Assembly (NCBI GenBank): GCA_016719885.1
Contig: JADJYF010000018.1
Coordinates: 1-64,000 of the forward strand
DNA from: Pseudomonadota bacterium
Lineage (GTDB): Bacteria; Pseudomonadota; Gammaproteobacteria; Ga0077536
DNA: 64,000 nt
Direction of reading: 5' to 3'
Made by a program: the position numbers and the translations under genes. Positions 60,316 through 64,000 of this stretch are shown piece after piece. A model generated the notes under the pieces. It was not told where the DNA came from. It saw nothing but the letters and a program-made list of their open reading frames with translations, and did no database searches. Each line of letters opens with the position of its first letter. Position 1 is the first letter of the stretch.

Positions 60316-61714
60316 GTTCCGGCAGGCTGTCGCCGAGCGGCGGCAACAGCGGCCGACGCACGTGAAAATAATTGGTCGGATATTCGAAACTGAACAGCGT
60401 GTACTCGCACTTCTCGAACTGCGAGGCCGCCGGCAACACGTAATCGGCGAGCGCGGCGGTCTCGGTCAAGGCCACGTCGACCACCACCATGAGATCGAGC
60501 TTGCCCAACGCCGCGATCACGCGTTGCGTGTCGGCGGCGGTGTTGACCGGGTTGCTGCTGTCCACCCACAGCGCGCGCAGGTGCTCGGGATGTGGGCTTT
60601 CGATGGCGTCGGCCAGCACGTTGGGCGGCAACAGGCCGGCGATCACTTCGATATCGAGCGGCGCGTAACGCTGGCCGCGTCCATTGCCCCACAAGGGCTG
60701 CAGCCAGCTGTGCAAGGCATTGCTGCCGCGTTTGCCGAAATTGCCGGTGATGAGATAGAGCAGCTTTTCGAGATAGGAATTGAGCGTCGAATACAGTCCC
60801 TGCTGGATGCCGAGTTCGGCGCGCACCACCATCGCGCGCGATTCGCCGATCATCCTGGCAAGCTGTTTGAGCGTCGCGAGTGGCACATCCGCGGCAGCCG
60901 CGAAACGCGCGATGGGCACTTCCAGCAGGCAGGCCTTGACCGCCTCGAAGCCGGTGGTGTGCGCGGCGAGGAAGGCGTCGTCGATCAGATCCTGGCGCAC
61001 CAGCATCGCCAGCAGCGCCGCCAACAGGAAGGCATCGGTACCGGGGCGCACGGCCACGTGCAGATCGGCGTGCTCGGCGGTCTCGGTGCGCCGCGGATCG
61101 ATGACCACCAACTTGCGCGCCGGGTCCTTGGCGATGTCGTTCAATTGCGCGCGGGCGTTGGCGAAGCCATGGGCCAGCCACGGGTTGGCGCCCAGCACCA
61201 GCAACAGGTCGCAGTGCTCGATGTCCTCGGCGGTGTGACAGTTCTGCGCACCGAACAGGTGTCCGTTGACCCAGAAATCGCCGGTCTTCTCCTGCGCGAG
61301 CGCATTGAACACGTGGCGCGACCCCAAGCCCCGCACGAAGGCGGTGGCAAAGGCGCCACCGGCGTGGTTGCCCTGGCCGCCGCCGCCATACAGCGCCAGC
61401 GACTGCGGGCCATGGGCATCGATGACGCCACGCAGGCGCGCGGCGATTTCCGTGACCGCGGTGTGCCAGGAAATCGCTTCGAAGCCACCATCGGCGCGCC
61501 GCCGCAGGGGCGTGCTCAGGCGGTCCTTGTGATGCACGTAACTCATGATGCCCTGCGCCTTGTTGCACAGGTAACCGCGCGACTTGGGATTGCTGTCGTC
61601 GCCGCGCACGCGGCGGATGCGCGCCGCCGCGCCCTCGCCTTCCACCGCGACCTCGATGCCGCAGTTCACGTAACACAGGTTGCAGGCACTCTTGTGCCAG
61701 GACAGGTCGTTCAT
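60251..61714 (-). CDS. Molybdopterin oxidoreductase (bis-PGD family), N-terminal part
   Basis: 487 residues as sequenced. N-terminal [4Fe-4S] ligands C11-x2-C14-x3-C18 and C50 (ACNLCYVNCG, GYLCNK), then the pterin-binding region (LYGGGGQGNHAGGAFATAF, VLGANPWLAHGFANAR, LVVIDPRRTETAEHADLH). The last in-frame residues after the break (DLHAARRGPGSAAASRGAG) do not fit the family. Relatives oxidise or reduce small oxyanions or aldehydes, but no specific substrate is recognised. There is no Tat signal, so it is probably cytoplasmic. It is preceded in the operon by the MarR regulator, which it overlaps by 4 bp. Confidence 0.85.
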   Translation of the reverse strand: MNDLSWHKSACNLCYVNCGIEVAVEGEGAAARIRRVRGDDSNPKSRGYLCNKAQGIMSYVHHKDRLSTPLRRRADGGFEAISWHTAVTEIAARLRGVIDAHGPQSLALYGGGGQGNHAGGAFATAFVRGLGSRHVFNALAQEKTGDFWVNGHLFGAQNCHTAEDIEHCDLLLVLGANPWLAHGFANARAQLNDIAKDPARKLVVIDPRRTETAEHADLHVAVRPGTDAFLLAALLAMLVRQDLIDDAFLAAHTTGFEAVKACLLEVPIARFAAAADVPLATLKQLARMIGESRAMVVRAELGIQQGLYSTLNSYLEKLLYLITGNFGKRGSNALHSWLQPLWGNGRGQRYAPLDIEVIAGLLPPNVLADAIESPHPEHLRALWVDSSNPVNTAADTQRVIAALGKLDLMVVVDVALTETAALADYVLPAASQFEKCEYTLFSFEYPTNYFHVRRPLLPPLGDSLPEPGDLHAARRGPGSAAASRGAG

Positions 61715-62178
61715 GGTTTCACCTTGGAGTCAGTGCCGTGGTCCGCGCCGTGCAGTTGCAGGAGGGCGCTGTCGATGAAGGCGTGCAGGGTTGCGACCTG
61801 CTCGCTGCCGAGTTTGTCGTTGAGCGCGAGTTGCGCGCGCTTCCAGTGGAGCTTGGCCTCGGCGTGCTTGGCGCGCCCGGCCGCGGTGATGGACAGCAGG
61901 CGACTGCGCACGTCGCGACCCGGCCCCTGGCTGACCCAGCCCTGGTCGACCAGCAGGCGCACGTTGCGCGTCAGGGTCGAGGCGTCCATGCCCATGTGGC
62001 GGGCCAGCTCACCGGGCGCGACCGGCCCGAGGCCGACCAGGTGCGACAGCAGCGAGTACTGCGTGGTTTTCAGCCCGGCGCGCGCGAGCTCGGCGTCGTA
62101 CAGGCGCGACACGCCGCGCAACAGCTGTCGCAGTTTGAAGTTGGTGCAGCCACGGGGTGGCGACGAGGATGGGCTCAT
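61711..62178 (-). CDS. MarR-family transcriptional regulator
   Basis: A 155-residue winged-helix regulator. Helix-turn-helix TTQYSLLSHLVGLGPVAPGELARHMGMDASTLTRNVRLL, followed by the wing PGRDVRSRLLSITAAG. Its stop overlaps the ATG of the molybdoenzyme gene (ATGA), so the two are co-translated. A striking 27-bp palindrome lies 7 bp before its ATG, a likely autorepressor site. It is divergent from the cytochrome P450 gene, which may share this operator. Ligands are typically phenolic or aromatic compounds. Confidence 0.92.
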   Translation of the reverse strand: MSPSSSPPRGCTNFKLRQLLRGVSRLYDAELARAGLKTTQYSLLSHLVGLGPVAPGELARHMGMDASTLTRNVRLLVDQGWVSQGPGRDVRSRLLSITAAGRAKHAEAKLHWKRAQLALNDKLGSEQVATLHAFIDSALLQLHGADHGTDSKVKP

Positions 62179-62185
62179 GGCTGGA

Positions 62186-62212
62186 TTGTAGCTGCAATAG
62201 TTGCATATACAA
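62186..62212. promoter_or_regulatory. Nested palindromic operator, probably for the MarR regulator
   Basis: Two layers of inverted repeat share one centre: outer TTGTA ... TACAA and inner TGCAA-TAG-TTGCA, with 2-bp gaps on each side (GC and TA). The full span is 27 bp. It ends 7 bp from the MarR start codon and about 155 bp from the P450 start. This symmetry is typical for dimeric winged-helix repressors. Confidence 0.8.
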
Positions 62213-62366
62213 GCATGGCGCCACGCGAGCCAGGATTCTCGTGCCGGCTTGATCCCGCTTGGCTGGCGCCCGTGCGATCGCCTCTACACTCGGACCAGCA
62301 AGCTCCGCGCTGGCCCGCACCGTTGGCCAGCCTTAGCATAGGCCGACCACAACCCGAGGCATCCCC

Positions 62367-63728
62367 ATGTCCGTCGTCCAGCCCAGCCACCTTTCCGACC
62401 TGCCGTTACCGCCCGCGGTGCCGCTCCTGGAAGGCTACCGGCTGTTGCGGCGCAGCCCGCCCGAAGCGCTGCTGCACATCGCGCGCACCTACGGCGACGT
62501 GGTGCGCTGGCGCGGCGTGCAGACCATCTACTGCCTCAATCACCCGGAATACGTGCGCCAGGTGCTGACCCAGTCCTGGCCGCGCTACAGCAAGGACACC
62601 ATCGACTACCGCGTGGTCGGCCGCACGTTGGGCAAGGGCCTCGTCACCAACGACGGACCCGACTGGGCCAAGCAGCGGCGCCTCATGCAACCGGTGTTCG
62701 CCAATCGCGCCATCGACAAGTTCGACGTCGTCATCAACGACATGACCACCCAGCTCGCCGAGAGCTGGGCGTGCAAGCGCCGCGACGAAACGGTGTGGTT
62801 GGAGCGCGACATGAGCCGCGTGACCTTCCAGGTGGTGAGCCGCACGCTGTTCGGCGCCGACATCGACGGCGCCGCCGACGAGATGACCGAGATCCTCGAC
62901 ATCGTCAACCAGCATCCCTTGCGCATCACGTCCCTGCTGACCCTCTACCCGTGGCTGCCGGTACCGAGCAACCAGCGCTTCGCGCGTATCAAGGGCCGCC
63001 TCGATGCGATTGTCGATGGCCTGGTCGACCAACGCCGTGCGCAGGGCGACCAGGGACGCGGCGACATCGTCGATCGCCTGCTGGCGGCGCGCGATGCCGA
63101 CACCGGCGAAGGCATGAGCCGTGAGCAGATGCGCGATGAATTGATCACGCTGTTGCTGGCCGGCCACGAAACATCCGCCACTGCCCTGGTGTGGACCTAT
63201 CACCTGCTCGGCCAGCATCCCGACATCGAAGCGCGCCTGGTGGAAGAGCTCGCGCGCGAGCTCGGCGGACGCGCCGCGCAGAGCGCCGATCTGCCGCGCC
63301 TGCCCTATCTGAAACAGGTGGTGCAGGAATCCATGCGTCTGTATCCGCCGGTGTGGGGCATCGCGCGCCGCGCCAACGAAGACGCCGAGTTCGGCGGCTA
63401 CCGGGTGCCGGCCGGCGCCTACATCTCGCTGTCGATGTATGCCCTGCATCGACATCCCGACTACTGGCCCGATGCGGATCGCTTCGATCCGGATCGCTTT
63501 GACCCGAAGCGCAACGAACAGCGGCATTCCTACTGCTACATCCCGTTCTCGGCCGGGCCGCGCGCCTGCATAGGCGCGGGCATGGCGATGCTCGAGATCC
63601 AGCTGGTGCTGGCGCAGCTGCTGCAGCGTTTCCGCGTGACGCCGGTGCCGGGCTACAAGGTCTCGCCGCAGGCAGTGGTGACGTTCAAGACCCGCGCCGG
63701 CATGCCGGTGACGATTGCGCCGCGCTGA
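62367..63728 (+). CDS. Cytochrome P450
   Basis: A 453-residue P450 of CYP102-like or long-chain type. I-helix AGHETS at 265-270; ExxR at 321-324 (ESMR); heme motif FSAGPRACIG with axial Cys401. The N-terminus (SDLPLPPAVPLLEGYRLL) has no membrane anchor, so it is soluble. Redox partners are not in the window. The start is ATG 62367. It is divergent from the MarR regulator and may be controlled by it. Probable role: hydroxylation of a hydrophobic molecule such as a fatty acid or terpenoid. Confidence 0.93.
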   Translation: MSVVQPSHLSDLPLPPAVPLLEGYRLLRRSPPEALLHIARTYGDVVRWRGVQTIYCLNHPEYVRQVLTQSWPRYSKDTIDYRVVGRTLGKGLVTNDGPDWAKQRRLMQPVFANRAIDKFDVVINDMTTQLAESWACKRRDETVWLERDMSRVTFQVVSRTLFGADIDGAADEMTEILDIVNQHPLRITSLLTLYPWLPVPSNQRFARIKGRLDAIVDGLVDQRRAQGDQGRGDIVDRLLAARDADTGEGMSREQMRDELITLLLAGHETSATALVWTYHLLGQHPDIEARLVEELARELGGRAAQSADLPRLPYLKQVVQESMRLYPPVWGIARRANEDAEFGGYRVPAGAYISLSMYALHRHPDYWPDADRFDPDRFDPKRNEQRHSYCYIPFSAGPRACIGAGMAMLEIQLVLAQLLQRFRVTPVPGYKVSPQAVVTFKTRAGMPVTIAPR

Positions 63729-63735
63729 GCCGCCC

Positions 63736-64000
63736 ATGAAACCTCACGCATTCATCGCCCTGTTGTGCGCCGCGCTGCTGCTGCCTGTCGCCGTCCATGC
63801 CGGCGGCGTGGAAGTGCAGGGCCTGGACGGTCGCCGCGCCGGGCTCGGCGAATTCCTCGCCAAGGACAAGTGGACGCTGGTCATGGTGTGGACCACCTAC
63901 TGCGGCGCGTGCCGCAAGCAGTATCCGCTCATCTCCGAGTTCCACGGCAAACACAAGGACAAGGACGCCACCGTGCTCGGCGTGTCACTGGACGGCTACG
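63736..64000 (+). CDS. TlpA/thioredoxin-like periplasmic protein, partial at window end
   Basis: The first 88 residues only. Signal peptide MKPHAFIALLCAALLLPVAVHA, then EVQGLDGRRAGLGEFL and the thioredoxin-fold active site WTTYCGACRKQYPLIS (CGAC). ATG 63736 is 7 bp after the P450 stop, so the two may be one transcript. It probably acts as a thiol-disulfide oxidoreductase in the periplasm. Confidence 0.85.
   Translation, partial: MKPHAFIALLCAALLLPVAVHAGGVEVQGLDGRRAGLGEFLAKDKWTLVMVWTTYCGACRKQYPLISEFHGKHKDKDATVLGVSLDGY

Noticed and set aside
1..64000. Search for tRNA, rRNA, riboswitch, CRISPR, insertion sequence or prophage
   Set aside because: Nothing recognisable was seen by eye, including no TPP or cobalamin riboswitch before the TonB receptor at 48659.

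Overview
High-GC (roughly two-thirds G+C by eye) chromosomal DNA from a free-living proteobacterium, most likely a gammaproteobacterium. The reasons are DarP/YjgA (a beta/gammaproteobacterial ribosome factor), a YnjBCD-type ABC transporter, an NsrR/qNOR nitric oxide module, TonB-dependent receptors, a VPxPA/PEP-CTERM-type sorting tail and RAYT-style REP sequences. The genus cannot be assigned from sequence alone. No rRNA, tRNA, CRISPR array, insertion sequence or prophage was seen. Nearly all of the window is coding.

Layout. 1-3.7 kb: Fur-box-controlled TonB siderophore receptor and a PepSY membrane protein (frameshifted, cut by the window edge). 3.9-10.2 kb: VPxPA/PEP-CTERM secreted protein, PHP phosphoesterase, DarP, YgiQ radical SAM protein, FemAB-like acyltransferase. 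10.2-15.4 kb (minus): a compact cluster running from an aldehyde:ferredoxin oxidoreductase (AOR) family enzyme through a MoaD/ThiS-like sulfur carrier, a c-type cytochrome with a sulfite-oxidase-like domain, a small unknown protein and two tandem rhodaneses to a lipid-flippase-like membrane protein. 15.6-19.2 kb: lipoprotein, LLM flavin monooxygenase, phenol-hydroxylase-type FAD monooxygenase. 19.4-30.3 kb: two DUF1329 proteins flanking a giant internally duplicated membrane protein and a DUF1800/DUF1501/small-secreted-protein operon. 30.4-38.4 kb: lipoprotein, an ACP-fatty acyl-AMP ligase-acyltransferase (frameshifted), SnoaL-like protein, flavin reductase, tartrate-dehydrogenase-like enzyme, aldo/keto reductase, SDR. 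38.5-41.4 kb: qNOR and NsrR with a strong NsrR box. 41.4-48.4 kb: glycosyltransferase, Old Yellow Enzyme homologue, triple CMD-domain protein, sigma-54 activator divergent from a second LLM monooxygenase. 48.5-54.6 kb: REPIN, then a five-gene operon of TonB receptor plus YnjB/C/D-like ABC transporter. 54.7-59.3 kb: hybrid PAS/GAF kinase, NarL-type regulator, NarX-like cytoplasmic kinase, CDP-alcohol phosphatidyltransferase. 59.4-64 kb: molybdopterin oxidoreductase (frameshifted), MarR regulator with a nested-palindrome operator, cytochrome P450, thioredoxin-like protein (cut by the window edge).

How it fits together. The metabolic genes (FAAL, LLM and FAD monooxygenases, P450, OYE, AKR, SDR, CMD, DUF1329) suggest an organism that handles hydrophobic or aromatic organic compounds. 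Respiration accessories (qNOR, AOR plus cytochrome c, molybdoenzyme) suggest life near oxygen limitation. Two separate TonB systems supply metal or cofactor uptake.

The most promising unexplained systems are the AOR/sulfur-carrier/cytochrome/rhodanese cluster and the DUF1329/giant membrane protein/DUF1800-DUF1501 cluster. Three genes carry single apparent frameshifts (near 1000, 33310 and 60315). These may be assembly errors or real lesions and should be resolved before the loci are interpreted.
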